DNA of 64,000 bases from Azolla caroliniana (taxonomy: Eukaryota > Polypodiophyta). The notes under the pieces were generated by a model. It saw only the letters and a program-made list of their open reading frames with translations. It had not been told where the DNA came from and did no database searches. Below, piece by piece: positions 33,641 through 43,560 of this stretch. The stretch is taken from the NCBI GenBank assembly GCA_043228905.1, contig JBHGNT010000008.1, forward strand, positions 13,702,001-13,766,000, read 5' to 3'. Within the stretch, counting starts at the first letter, position 1; the number at the start of each line of letters is the position of its first letter. Made by a program: the position numbers and the translations under genes.

Positions 33641-35644
33641 TCATTCTCGGAGTGCCGCTACGGTGTTCTCCTTTTGCCGCTCTAAGTCTGTTACGTTTTG
33701 CTTGTTTGCTTTCTTCACCCATTCCGTCGCTTGCTTCCGGATGGTGTCCTGCGTCTCCCATTCCTTGGCCATGCCCTTCGATCTTGTGGTCACCTGCTGC
33801 AGATCGGCCACTTCAGGGACTACCATATTTACTGACGGTCGTTTGTCATAGCTCTTCGCCGGGCATTGATTACTATAATGGCCTTCTTGTCGGCAGTAGT
33901 AGCAGTAGGCTTTCCGGGTATTGTTGGATTCGGCATTGTCTGTTGTACCAGAGGCAGGTCCCATGGTAAGCGCGGGGTTTTGGGCCGGTTGGCTGCTTGA
34001 AGCTCCTTGTTCCGGATCCCGTGGGTAGCCGCCTTTTTTGAAATGCCGTTTTTTGTTATAGTTCTTCTTATTGCGGTACTCTTGACGAGGTTGGTCGTTA
34101 TATCTGTCGTATTCCTCCCGTTGCTGACGATACCCGGGGGAGTGCTACCGGTCGTAATGTTCGTATCGTCGATTGTAATCCCGGTACCGATCATATCTAT
34201 CATACCGGTCGCAGTTATCCTACCGATCACCGTACCAGACATCATTCTCCCGTCGATCGCCATACCGGACATCCTGTGCCGGTCGGTCGCGGTCCATTCA
34301 CCGCCAACGTTCCTCTTCTTCATCCTGGCTGCTGCGAGGCTCTATTTGTCGGATGGGCGGTGCTTGCCGGTTCAATAGATTATACTCGCACCTATCCGTC
34401 GTATGGTCCTTGGATTGACAGATTACACATTGCGTCCTCATAGTGCATTCTAGTGCCGAGTGTCCGGAATTCAAGCAGGTTGTGCACTGTATTGCTTGCC
34501 GAAACCGGAGGTCTTCATCGGATGGTAACGCCCGTTGGAGTGCTCCCAATGTGAGCCAGGAGCTTGTCTTTTCCATCTCTCTCACCCGGTCAATGACCTG
34601 GTTGATGGTACTTGCGCGGAAGTCAATTACCGTGCAAACCGTGCGTAGGGGTTCCCGGAGCGCATTTAGGAATATAGTCCGTAATTCCTCCTCCGGAGGT
34701 GCGCAGGCAAGCTGACTATGCATCCGTTGAAACCGGATGACAAAATGGGGAATGCTCTCCCCTGCCTCATGTCGGATGGTATAAAATAAGCCCACCATTA
34801 CTGTCTGGTCCACCTCCTTTTGGAAAAAATGCAAGAATTTAGCTTTTAAATCTGCGAAGGTGGTGATGGTAGACGGGTCCTGCGTCCGGCGCCATCTTGC
34901 TACCAGTCCCTCCAATGTGACGCCAAATTCCGCTATCTTAGAGCGTTCCTCTTCCTCCGGGGTCAATCGCTGGGACACATGGTTTGCTTCCCATGTCTGT
35001 TCAAAGGCGTGAACATGAGCTTCCGCATCCGGATCATCTCTATACTTGGAGTACTGGAACGGCATGTCATCGTCCGGTATCGGTGCGCGGGCTGGCGGTG
35101 TTGGTGGTCGTTCCTGGTTTTTCTCCGGCGTCGGTGGTCTTCCTTGATTTGTTTCCGGCATCGGTGGTCTTTCCTCTTCTTTTGGTGACGGAGGCCTCTC
35201 CTCCTCGACTTCCGGTGTTGGAGGTCGCTCTTCCTCTATTGGTTCCGGAGGTTCCAACCTTAGCACTTTCGGTTCCGGTGTCGGTAAGGTGTCTGATCCT
35301 TCGTCCTCCGATCTGCCCGGGGTTTCATTGCTGCTACGGTAGTTCGTGTGCACGTTGTATTCCCCTTCGGAATCAGATTCATACGTTGAAAAGGCTTCTG
35401 CTTCGCCTTCTCCGCTTGCCAACGCCTGGAGAAGGGATTCGGTTTCCCGGAGGCTGCTACCGTCGTCCGGGTGCGATGTTTGTTGTAACCAGAGGGCCTC
35501 CTCCGCTACTCTCCGGATTACGTTGGAAAACGAGCGATCCGCTCTAATTTCCTGCGCCGCTTGCTGGAAAGCCTCACGTCTCCTTTGCCTTTCGGCAAGG
35601 CGTCGAGTTCGATCTGTAACCAGGTCGTGCGTTGATCTAGTCAT
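33641..35644 (-). pseudogene. gag of gypsy D
   Basis: ATG at 35644 (MTRSTHDLVTDRTRRLAERQ). An N-terminal basic helix-rich region, then a proline/glutamate-rich repeat tract (EEERPPTPE-like units, about 35060-35250), then the capsid retrotrans_gag region (FLHFFQKEVDQTVMVGLFY; about 34960-34600) and zinc-knuckle-like CTTCLNSGHSALEC and CVICQSKDHTTDRC (about 34400-34500). A TGA at 34298 interrupts an Arg/Asp/Tyr-rich tail; the same frame resumes at 33964 with a third knuckle, CYYCRQEGHYSNQC, ending at a stop at 33641. The N-terminal part is also present in element F. Confidence 0.88.
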
Positions 35645-35682
35645 CCATTCATGCCGTCGTTCGTTGCAATAACAAGAATCAT

Positions 35683-35697
35683 GGTCGCCAAAAACTG
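35683..35697 (-). promoter_or_regulatory. Primer-binding region of gypsy D
   Basis: Minus-strand CAGTTTTTGGCGACC directly inside the 5' LTR; the same string begins element F's internal region (53780). TTTTTGGCGAC is typical at the PBS of plant Tat-type Ty3/gypsy elements. I have not matched it to a particular tRNA. Confidence 0.55.
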
Positions 35698-36132
35698 TGT
35701 TAACTCTTAGGACCGGACAATGGCCTAACACAGGGTGTCTACGGAAGACACTTCACCAAAGGGGTGTTACGGCAAGAGGATTAGGCTCAACGATTAATCC
35801 GACTTAATTAGGTTACTTAGCAAGATCGTCCTTAATAATCACACGCGTAAGATATGGCAATGAATGCAGAACGGTAATTAACACACAGAGATAAAAAACA
35901 CTAAGCTTCATTAATTATCCGCTGCTCATTACATTGTATCCGGGCCTTTAAATAGGTTTCCGGTCTGTAGTACAAAACGGTGCCATCCGCACCTGTTCGG
36001 GATCGGTCCGGATCCGGAACGGCATACCGATTCCGGTCCGTCCGTCCACACTAATAGCTTACTTACAACCATTCCTAATAATTAAATAACTCCTCCGTTT
36101 CACACTCTGGACTCCTTTGCCATCCGGTAACA
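35698..36132 (-). repeat. 5' LTR of gypsy D
   Basis: 435 bp, TGTTAACTC...CCGGTAACA. By eye it differs at roughly a dozen to fifteen places from the other D LTR. Confidence 0.93.
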
Positions 36133-38367
36133 TCTCTGACTGCCTGAACGCCGATTTTTCTCCAGAGAAGGTGAGTCATGCGTTTTCGAGCCTCTGCAGC
36201 ACCTTCTCGCAGTCGTTGACGTGGTTCACGGCGAACCTCCGACATCTGTCTGGCCCGACAGTCTCGTCCGCGTCATCCACCGGACACCACTTTATCGGGA
36301 TGTCGTCCAAGAATGGCATGGTGATGTCCGGGATGCAGTCCCTTAGCACCTTGTTCATTGCGTTCACCATATGCGCCACCGAATTTGTTCCGCCTTGTGG
36401 TAGGGTACACATCCGTACTAGGCCGAGAGGAGTTCACATCGTCGCGATATCCCTGCTCTCCACGGCTAGCTGGAACTGGTCGTACCTCGAGTATAAGTCA
36501 CCGACCGAATAGATCGACCTTCCAGCAAAGGCCTCCGTGAACTCGTCTATGGTCGGTCCGATTCCAGCATTACGGATGGTCACCTTGTTAACCAGTTGCA
36601 GGTCCTGAATGAAGCGCAGCGTGCTGTTCTTCTTCACACCGTAAACCACCGATTCGAATACAGGGCACTTGACGGTTCGAGGATGCCCATCTCCACCTTT
36701 TGCTTCAAAAGCTTCATCAACTTCGAGATGTGAGCTCTCGGCACCGGAATCGGTTTAATATTCCACGGTACATGTGGTACCGTGAAGATCACCATCGGTT
36801 CGACGATCGTCGGGTCTACGCACCCGATCTCCTCTAGTGAGAACACGAAGGCTTTCCCATTCCTTCCAAGCATTCTCCCAAACCTGTTCTCCTTCACCGG
36901 CAGTAGAAAGCCACCCCCACCGACCTTGAGCTCCCGTAGCGTTATGTCGGTGAACCGGTGCCCTATGCCAGCCGGATTCCGTAAACTTGGGTCCGATGCG
37001 ACCCCCTTTATCCGCTCCTCGCTGCCCTCCGGCAAGGGTGCCGCGACCAGCCTTACCTTCCAGTCCACAGTCTTGTACTTTGTACTCACGCGGGCCGTCC
37101 GATCGAACCTAGCGGAACGGTCCGGTCTTCTCTAAGGTCTTCACCGATCACCTTTCGCAACTCGCCCAAGGTGTCGTCAAAAGAGACCGCCTCCATGGCA
37201 CCGTTGATCTCTTCGTCAGGGGAGAGGACTCTGCATCCCCTGAGCCGCTCCTCCACTCGCTTCCTTTCCCGGCCGCTGACGCCGGCCATAGTACAACCTC
37301 TGTTGTCGGAGAACCAAAATTTCCTACCTATGGTACAGGTCTTCTTCCGTACTGTACATTTGTGGGGTTTTTCCGGGGTGTCCGGACTATCGCGGCCCAC
37401 ACCTTGATAGCCCTCTCTTAAAATCCCCTCGGGTTTTGCCACCGAGGGTCTCGCGGTTACGCTCATGGTTTGGTCGCACCGTCAGGAACTGGACCGAGTG
37501 ACGCCCGTCCTGGCTCTTGACTCTTGCATAGGCCGAACCGTTGTCCAACACCTTGGTCTCCATCCGTGCTGCCGTGATGTATGGTTCTCCTAGTATAACC
37601 GGATGTGAGGACGTCTCCTGCACGAAGAAGTGTTGGTCGATCTCAACATCGCCAATTTTCACCCGTACATTCAGGCAGGCTCCATGTAGTTCTTCCATAG
37701 CGCGCGGTCTGCTTCTTCTTTCCTTAGCCATGCGCCGACGAGGCCTTCCAGCATCAGCGGCCAGAATCTAGCTTCGTTCATCTTCCGGGCCTCACCACCT
37801 CCGACCTGGATCCCAGCCGACGCTGAGTAGTGGACGGTCTTCGCGTGGCGAGCCGCTGCCTCTTCCATCAGCCGTTTCATACCCCCTCGTCCGACATTCA
37901 GGTCCAGGGGCCCTTCGGGTCTCGCTAGCGTGCACCCGACCATTCCATAGGTACACCACGTTGGCTCTCATTGCCTCGGCGAAGTCCCCGCAGTCCTTCC
38001 AGACATGGCCGACCGCGTCGCACCACAAACACTGGTTTCCAACCAGAGGCCTTCGGTCACGGGCCTGTTCGCCGCTGTCCCTCCGTGCCTGCGCAATCTA
38101 GAGGTCCTTTACCATCCTAGTCAGCTCCTCTAGAGCTGCTCCTCCGGACGAACCTTTGACCATGCCGATCGAAGTCGATCCAGTCTCGAGCCAGTCTTGG
38201 GTCTCTTCCCTTTGCACTGGCGGGGTCGGCTCGAGTTTCCTTGCTGCTATAGAGCCCGCCCCTGTTGATCCTTTATCGACCCACTCTCGCCGTTTGTCGA
38301 AACGGCCACAGACCCTCTTCACCACGGCCCAGTCTGTGCTCACTCCAAAGCGGCTCACCATCATCCA
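36133..38367 (-). pseudogene. Gypsy A: gag, protease and RT part
   Basis: Minus strand. 38364-38098: gag region up to MVKDL. 38028-37792: a zinc knuckle WCDAVGHVWKDC (the first Cys lies just upstream). 37943-37387: protease-like region with HPVILGEPYITAARM. 37089-36634: pre-RT and RT start (PVPRAHISKLMKLLKQK, MGILEPSSALYSNRWF). 36649-36434: RT fingers/palm, LRFIQDLQLVNKVTIR and FAGRSIYSVGDLYSRYDQF. 36412-36176: the rest of RT (the expected YxDD region reads FLDDIPIKW). The frame changes at least five times. Continues at 16946 after removal of D. The right limit, near 38367, is set by chromovirus G. Confidence 0.82.
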
Positions 38368-39499
38368 TATGGCTTTCTACACCCACTTCCAATCCCCAGT
38401 CGACCTTGGGCATCTCTCTCCATGGACTTTATCACCGACCTTCCTCGAGTCGGTGACCATGACACGGTGCTAGTGGTCGTCGATCGGTTTTCGAAGATGG
38501 CTCACTTTGTCCCATGTTTGAAAACCATTTCAGGGGAGGAGACAGCTTCCCTTTTTCTGAAAAATGTCGTCCTCTTACACAGTTTTCCTAAGGATGTCAC
38601 TTCTGATCGAGGTCCTCAATTTATCTCCCACTTTTGGCGCCAACTGCTACAGACATTCGGGACTTCTGTGAACTTGTCAACCATGCACCACCCTCAAACT
38701 GATGGCCAAACCGAAAGAGTCAACCAAATCCTCGAACAATACCTCCGTTGTTCAATTAGCTACCAACAAGATGATTGGGTGAACCTCCTTGCCATGGCAG
38801 AATTTGCCTACAATAACAGTATCCATGCCTCAACTAAAGTTTCCCCATTCTTTGCAAATTACGGTTTCCACCCTCGTTTCAGCATTTCCATTCCGGAGAT
38901 ATCCATCAATCCGTCGGCCGAGAAGCATGCCCACACCTTACAAGATGTCCACCGTGACCTCTCCCTCGAGCTCCATGTTGTTGGCCAACAGTATAAAGCT
39001 CACGCTGACCGACATCGCTTAGTCGCGCCGACCTTCGCAGTCGGTGACATGGTTTGATTGCTACGTCGGCATATCGCAACCACCCGTCCTTACGCGAAGC
39101 TCGACTACAAAAAGCTAGGCCCCTTCCGTATCCTCGAGTGCGTTAACCCAGTTGCCTTCCGGTTAGCACTTCCCCCCACATTTCGCCTTCACAATGTTTT
39201 CCATGTCTCTCTCCTCGAACTCTATCATCCTTCTCGCATTCCGGGACGCCAACCTCCTCCGCCGCCGCCCATGGAATTATCGACAGTGAGGAGTATGGGG
39301 TTGACTGGATCCTCGACTCTCGCTTGCGTCGATGGCGACCTCAATACTTGGTCTTATGGAAAGGTTGCTCTCTTTCGGATGCCACATGGGAACCAGTTAC
39401 ACACTTACAAAATGCACCGGAGGCAATTCGCGCTTTTCACCAACGATACCCCCATAAACCGGTCGCGGGTGTTAGGAGGCGGCCTTAGAGGGAGGATAA
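38368..39499 (+). pseudogene. Chromovirus (Ty3/gypsy) fragment G: integrase core and chromodomain
   Basis: Starts abruptly with the linker before the integrase core. SMDFITDLP (38422) and VTSDRGPQF give the two D residues; PQTDGQTERVNQ gives the E. VSPFFANYGFHPRF follows, then a TGA at 39056 where GDMVW is expected. The C-terminal region has [26 protein letters not shown], and, in another frame (about 39295-39470), a chromodomain with [26 protein letters not shown]. Ends at a polypurine tract (CTTAGAGGGAGGATAA, 39484-39499). The 5' part is missing. Confidence 0.88.
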
Positions 39500-39921
39500 T
39501 GTCATAGACATATGCCACAGAGGAAGGTAGGGATTGAACCCAAAACCTCATGGTCTCTATTGGGCAAACCCTACCACTTGAGCTACATATGCATCCTTAT
39601 ATTTAATTCAACTTCATATAGTGTAGATTGAACATTGGAAGTTCCTAGCTTACATGCATTCTCATTCTCTAGCTTGCATGCATCCTCATGCATTCTCTAT
39701 TGCAGGCATCCTCATGCGTACTATTGCATGCATCCTCATGCACTCTATTTCTATCTGGCTTACATAGCCCTACCCTCTTGTATAAATACTCATGTGCATC
39801 TTGATTCTAATCAAGGTGAACAACACAAGTTACGGATTCTATAAGTTGAGTTCTTGTTCTTTTCCTCTCTCTTGTTCTCTAGTCTTATCTTCGTTCTACT
39901 CTATTATACTTGTCCGTGACA
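39500..39921 (+). repeat. 3' LTR of chromovirus G
   Basis: 422 bp by termini: TGTCATAG...CCGTGACA, directly after the PPT. TATAAATA at 39781-39788. U3 has short repeats of GCATCCTCATGCA (about 39650-39750). Its first 90 bp contain a tRNA-like sequence on the minus strand. Single copy in the window. Confidence 0.75.
39510..39592 (-). other. tRNA-like sequence with Pol III A and B boxes
   Basis: Minus strand: box A TAGCTCAAGTGG at about 39585-39574 and box B GGTTCAATCCC at about 39539-39529; both fit the tRNA promoter consensus at tRNA-like spacing. The ends GCATATG and CATATGT could pair as an acceptor-like stem. The anticodon arm does not fold convincingly, so this is probably a tRNA-derived relic (SINE head or captured tRNA), not a functional tRNA gene. 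Confidence 0.5.
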
Positions 39922-40185
39922 CTTTGACCCCCCACTTCTTTTCGAGAGGCTTGGGTGGAAATAGAATTAGGCTTAGTGTAAAGTCACTTTCCTTTAGCAA
40001 GTATACCACGTATTGTACACTACTAGAACTCTTTTAGCTTAAGTTCTATGTTTACTTTATTTTATTTTAGTTATGATAACTGGATAAATACTCATTTTGT
40101 TGTAAACCAATTGTCTCATGGGCCAATTTTGGCCTTAGAAGACGTTAATATATCTTTCTTTCTCTCTCTTTCTCTCTCTCTCAAA
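39922..40185 (+). mobile_element. 3' end of a LINE-like retroposon
   Basis: About 240 bp shared, in opposite orientation, with 52870-53120. Both encode a C-terminal peptide ending LLFERLGWK followed by a stop (here FDPPLLFERLGWK, 39924-39965), both share TTGTAAACCAATTGT and TTAATATATCTTTCTTTC, and both end in a pyrimidine-rich tail (here 40152-40185). No LTR or TIR is visible. The 5' side is cut by the LTR of G. Confidence 0.5.
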
Positions 40186-40380
40186 CCAAAAAAACTCACT
40201 TACTATTGATAACTCCAAAATGTAAACATACATACATCCATGTCATGAAGAAAAATCCCTTACAAATAAATTCCCAATTGCTACTATTTCTAAGCAACTA
40301 GGCTCAATAAAGTGGAAAAGGCCGATAAAAAATGCAAACAAAAAGACACTACTTCTACTCGGATAGTTAATTAATTAATT
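40186..40380. other. No recognised feature
   Basis: AT-rich sequence ending in (TTAA)n-like bases at 40366-40383. Nothing coding seen. Confidence 0.6.
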
Positions 40381-40583
40381 TTAATCAAACAATGAGAATC
40401 CCATATCATTATCGCTTTCTTCTTCTTTCTCTTTTACTTCTTCCTTCTCTTCTACAATAGGAGCACCACCACCACCACCACTACCCCCTCCCCCACCCGT
40501 AGCCGATGTTATTGCTCCACTAGACACAAAGTCGCCCCTCCTCCACCGCCAATGATTACTTGGAAGACTAATCCAAAAGCGCC

Positions 40584-40629
<46 letters not shown>

Positions 40630-40761
40630 CATAAGCAAGTGCTAAAGATTGAAGGAAGAATTAGCAGATCCCTCAAGGCAACCTCCATCCTCCGAAGCAA
40701 GGTGTTGCTTAGCACTCCAAGAGCCACCGCCGCTTCTGCCGATGAAGGTGAAGACGGCCAT
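40381..40761 (-). pseudogene. Ribosomal stalk protein P3-like pseudogene
   Basis: The plant-specific 60S acidic P3 protein has an N-terminus close to MAVFTFIGRSGGGSWSAKQ, found here at 40761, and the P-protein C-terminus SDNDMGFSLFD, found just before the TAA at 40381. Between them: a TAG near 40644 where a Gln codon would fit, a (CT)n run (about 40588-40627) replacing the middle of the protein, then VFQVIIGGGGGA in one frame (about 40535-40560) and the Gly hinge plus acidic tail (EEKEEVKEKEEESDND) in another. P3 normally dimerises with other P proteins to form the lateral stalk; this copy cannot. Alternatively the CT run marks a degraded intron. No poly-A tail is visible, so it is not clearly a processed copy. 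Confidence 0.75.
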
Positions 40762-40833
40762 AGATACAAGTAAACCGTGTCTCTCTCTATCTCGTTCCTC
40801 CTGTGAGAAAAAGGAAAAGAAGCAATTAACAAA

Positions 40834-40837
40834 CATG

Positions 40838-40885
<48 letters not shown>
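40834..40885. repeat. (CT)n microsatellite
   Basis: About 26 uninterrupted CT units followed by CTAT and CTATCT variants. Confidence 0.95.
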
Positions 40886-40894
<9 letters not shown>

Positions 40895-40973
40895 CTATCT
40901 CTATCTCATTCCTCCTGTTCTATATAGGTGCATATGTATGTATTGTATGTATGGCATGTGTCCATGCACGTAT

Positions 40974-41111
40974 GTGTTATATGTGTATATGTGTGTATCA
41001 CATGTGTGTACGTATGTATGTGTTATATGTGTATATGTGTGTATCACATGTGTGTACGTATGTATGTGTTATATGTGTATATGTGTGTATCACATGTGTG
41101 TACGTATGTAT
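40974..41111. repeat. Tandem array, three 46-bp units
   Basis: Units begin at 40974, 41020 and 41066 with GTGTTATATGTGTATATGTG and are essentially identical over their length, ending TACGTATGTAT. Confidence 0.93.
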
Positions 41112-41311
41112 GTGCTATATGTGTGTGTATTCTATATTTCTACGTATGTATGTGCTATATGTGTGTGTATTCTATATTTCTACGTATGTATGTGCTATAT
41201 GTGTGTGTATTCTATATTTCTACGTATGTATGTGCTATATGTGTGTGTATTCTATATTTCTACGTATGTATGTGCTATATGTGGTTGTATTCTATATTTC
41301 TACATATGTAT
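41112..41311. repeat. Tandem array, five 40-bp units
   Basis: Units begin at 41112, 41152, 41192, 41232 and 41272 with GTGCTATATGTG and end TTTCTACGTATGTAT; the last unit has two changes. Related to the preceding 46-bp unit by an exchange of the middle segment. Confidence 0.93.
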
Positions 41312-41353
41312 GTATGTATTATGTACATTGTATATATATCATGTGGCTATGTA

Positions 41354-41354
<1 letters not shown>

Positions 41355-41420
<66 letters not shown>
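41355..41420. repeat. (TG)n microsatellite
   Basis: More than 30 TG units, embedded in TGTA/TATG-rich sequence extending to about 42030. Confidence 0.95.
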
Positions 41421-41422
<2 letters not shown>

Positions 41423-43241
41423 TTTCTATTGATGTACATATGCATGTATTGTATTGCATGTGTATATATGTATGTGTGTGTCTATACATATTGTATTGTA
41501 TTGCATGTGTTGAATGTATCGTATGTGTTAAATGTATCGTATGTATGGCATGTGTGTGTATATATATTCTTTACATGTCCATATGTATGTATTGTATGTA
41601 TGGCACATGTGTATGTGTTATGTGTGTCTATTCATGCATACAATACAATATATACATACACACATACAACACACACCACATACATATATACACATATGCA
41701 CGTATGTATGTGTGTATGTATGTACATATTGTATTGTATGTATGTACATGTATGGATGTAAGTTGGTAACATTTATACAAGTATCATTGTTGGCATGTGT
41801 ACCTATATACGTGTAGCAGTGTATGAATGAATATATGTATGTCCATGTACGAATGCATATATGTGTATACATGTAATATGTAATGTATTTATGTATGTAT
41901 ATTTTCAGTGTATTTATTGTATTTAGTATGTTTATGGCTCATATATGGATGTATGTTTGCAATATCACATAATATGCATGCATATATCCAATGTATGTGT
42001 AAGCATACATATATCTAATGTATGTGTGTGTGGGTTTAGGGTTTAGGTTGTTGACCTATATGGTTGGTTTCACAATAGCTTCTCCTCATTTTAAAGCTAT
42101 CACAAAATGTGCACTTTATGTATACATGTGTGGATAGCCTATCAACTTGGGGTGATCATCGATTATGTCTACCATTACTTTGGACTCTTTATCATTAATT
42201 CTTCGTTGATAACCATACATAACCCATGATATCACTCATATTTTAGGTGTTTTTCTCCTTTGCACATTCCATGTGACAACACCATCGTGCAACACCCCGG
42301 CACAACGTGGCATTGTTTGTGGCATAATGAAGAGTATGAAGCTAAACCTCCTTATCACTAGTACTCCACCCAACCCTAGACTCAACACATAATTACCTAG
42401 CAATTCACATTCTACCTCCCTTTCCTATAGAAACACATAGGAGCATAAGACTTTTCCTTCCCGTTTGAATTACCCCTAAATTTCAACAAAATATACATAA
42501 TCTTGTCCATTCTACACTCCCATCCCCCTTTCATGAAGTATAAGTAAACAAAGATGTACACCCATAAATGCATAGAAGAATACAAACACATACAATTAAT
42601 ATAATCAACATACACACACACACGTACAACAAAAAAATACGCAATTGTGCAGATACATACTACTTCATGTAGTTGTACATTTACACACTTGACACAAGTA
42701 TATGGACATAAAAACACACATCAACTCAAACATCACGTGTACACACATCAATGCATCATGTCCATATACACATATTTGGACACATGAATTCCCCAACACA
42801 GACAAATACGTGTACAAGAACACTCAAGTGCACAAGTACACCCATTCATTAGGTGGAACACAAGCAACCCCCTTACAAAATTAGAGACATTTGCATGCAT
42901 CCTAATTCACACATATTTATACATTATACATGGAATTTGCAAGATACCACAATTACTCACATTACACATCAAGGTGCACACATGCAACACATTAGCACAC
43001 ACACTAAATATATATTTACAAGTGCACCCATGAAAATTAAGAAGATATAAACACACCATGAGCATGCCAACACCACTCGACTCCCATAAACCTTCATGGG
43101 CAATGCCACAAAATCCATCTTCCTTTTTTTAGAACCCCACATTTTATGAATTAAATTTATATAGTTAAGAGTTATAGACTATTAACATAATAAGTTATGA
43201 CATTTGAGATCAACTATTTTTTTATTTGGCAGTTTAAAAGT
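41421..43241. other. Gene-free TATG/CACA-rich sequence
   Basis: Cryptically simple sequence (TATGTGTA on the left, ACACATAC on the right) with no recognisable gene or element. Long open frames here are low-complexity products of the repeat. Confidence 0.7.
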
Positions 43242-43560
43242 ATGAGACTTTTGATTTAAATTAAACTCTTTGTTAAATAATTGTGCAAAAGTTTGCAAGA
43301 AAATTTGGTTTTGCCCAAAACTACAAAATTGTGCTTCAATGGCTTAACAACTTAGAAACAATTTGTAAATCTCTTAAGCCATTTGGTTTGAGCTTTGGAT
43401 ATGGGACTTTTGATTTAAATTAAACTCTTTGTTAAGTAATTGTGCAAAGGTTTACAGGAAATTTTGGTTTTTGCTCAAAACTACAAAATCATGCCTCAAC
43501 AGCTTATCAGCTTCGAAACAATTTGTAAATCTCTTGAACCATTTGGTTTGAGCTTTGGAT
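43242..43560. repeat. Direct tandem duplication, about 159-bp unit
   Basis: Copies 43242-43400 and 43401-43560 start ATG(A/G)GACTTTTGATTTAA and end TGGTTTGAGCTTTGGAT. They differ at a number of sites, so the duplication is not recent. Confidence 0.9.

Larger units (their letters stand above)
16947..36132 (-). mobile_element. Ty3/gypsy element D (Tat/Athila-like), host for C and E
   Basis: Own sequence: 16947-16958, 22049-24777 and 30262-36132 (about 8.6 kb). LTRs of 434-435 bp start TGTTAAC and end CGGTAACA. Flanks are TCTTC (16942-16946) and TCTCT (36133-36137), an imperfect TSD, but gypsy A's frame resumes across the gap. Internal order on the minus strand: LTR, PBS-like TTTTTGGCGACC, gag, protease, RT, RNase H, integrase, then an extra coiled-coil ORF, LTR. 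An integrase without chromodomain ending YQLGTLVGEVLGKWVNGF, plus the extra ORF, suggests the Tat/Athila side of Ty3/gypsy; this is an assignment by motif only. C sits 12 bp inside its left LTR and E sits at the end of its integrase. Confidence 0.9.
14103..38367 (-). mobile_element. Ty3/gypsy element A (outer, 5'-truncated), split by element D
   Basis: A's own sequence is 14103-16946 plus 36133-38367, about 5.1 kb; the middle is element D. One LTR is present at the left (14103-14810). The right end is lost where chromovirus G begins, so no second LTR or TSD partner is visible (candidate left TSD AACGT, 14098-14102). Removing D joins RT to the RNase H side in frame, at the segment that reads SEILVVGHLCGPYGRK across the junction. 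The polymerase belongs to a Ty3/gypsy lineage with FAGRSIYSVGDLYSRYDQF in RT, unlike the chromovirus and Tat-like elements elsewhere in the window. Confidence 0.8.

Noticed and set aside
39510-39592. Functional tRNA gene
   Set aside because: Boxes A and B match, but anticodon and T stems do not fold properly and the sequence sits within an LTR; kept only as tRNA-like.
40928-41769. Overlapping long open frames rich in Cys, Tyr, Val and Met
   Set aside because: They are read off TGTATG-type tandem repeats, occur in all three forward frames, and have no domain or start context; low-complexity artefact.
42412-42717. Minus-strand 101-codon frame
   Set aside because: Cys/Val/Tyr-rich from TG-rich simple sequence; no start context or domain.
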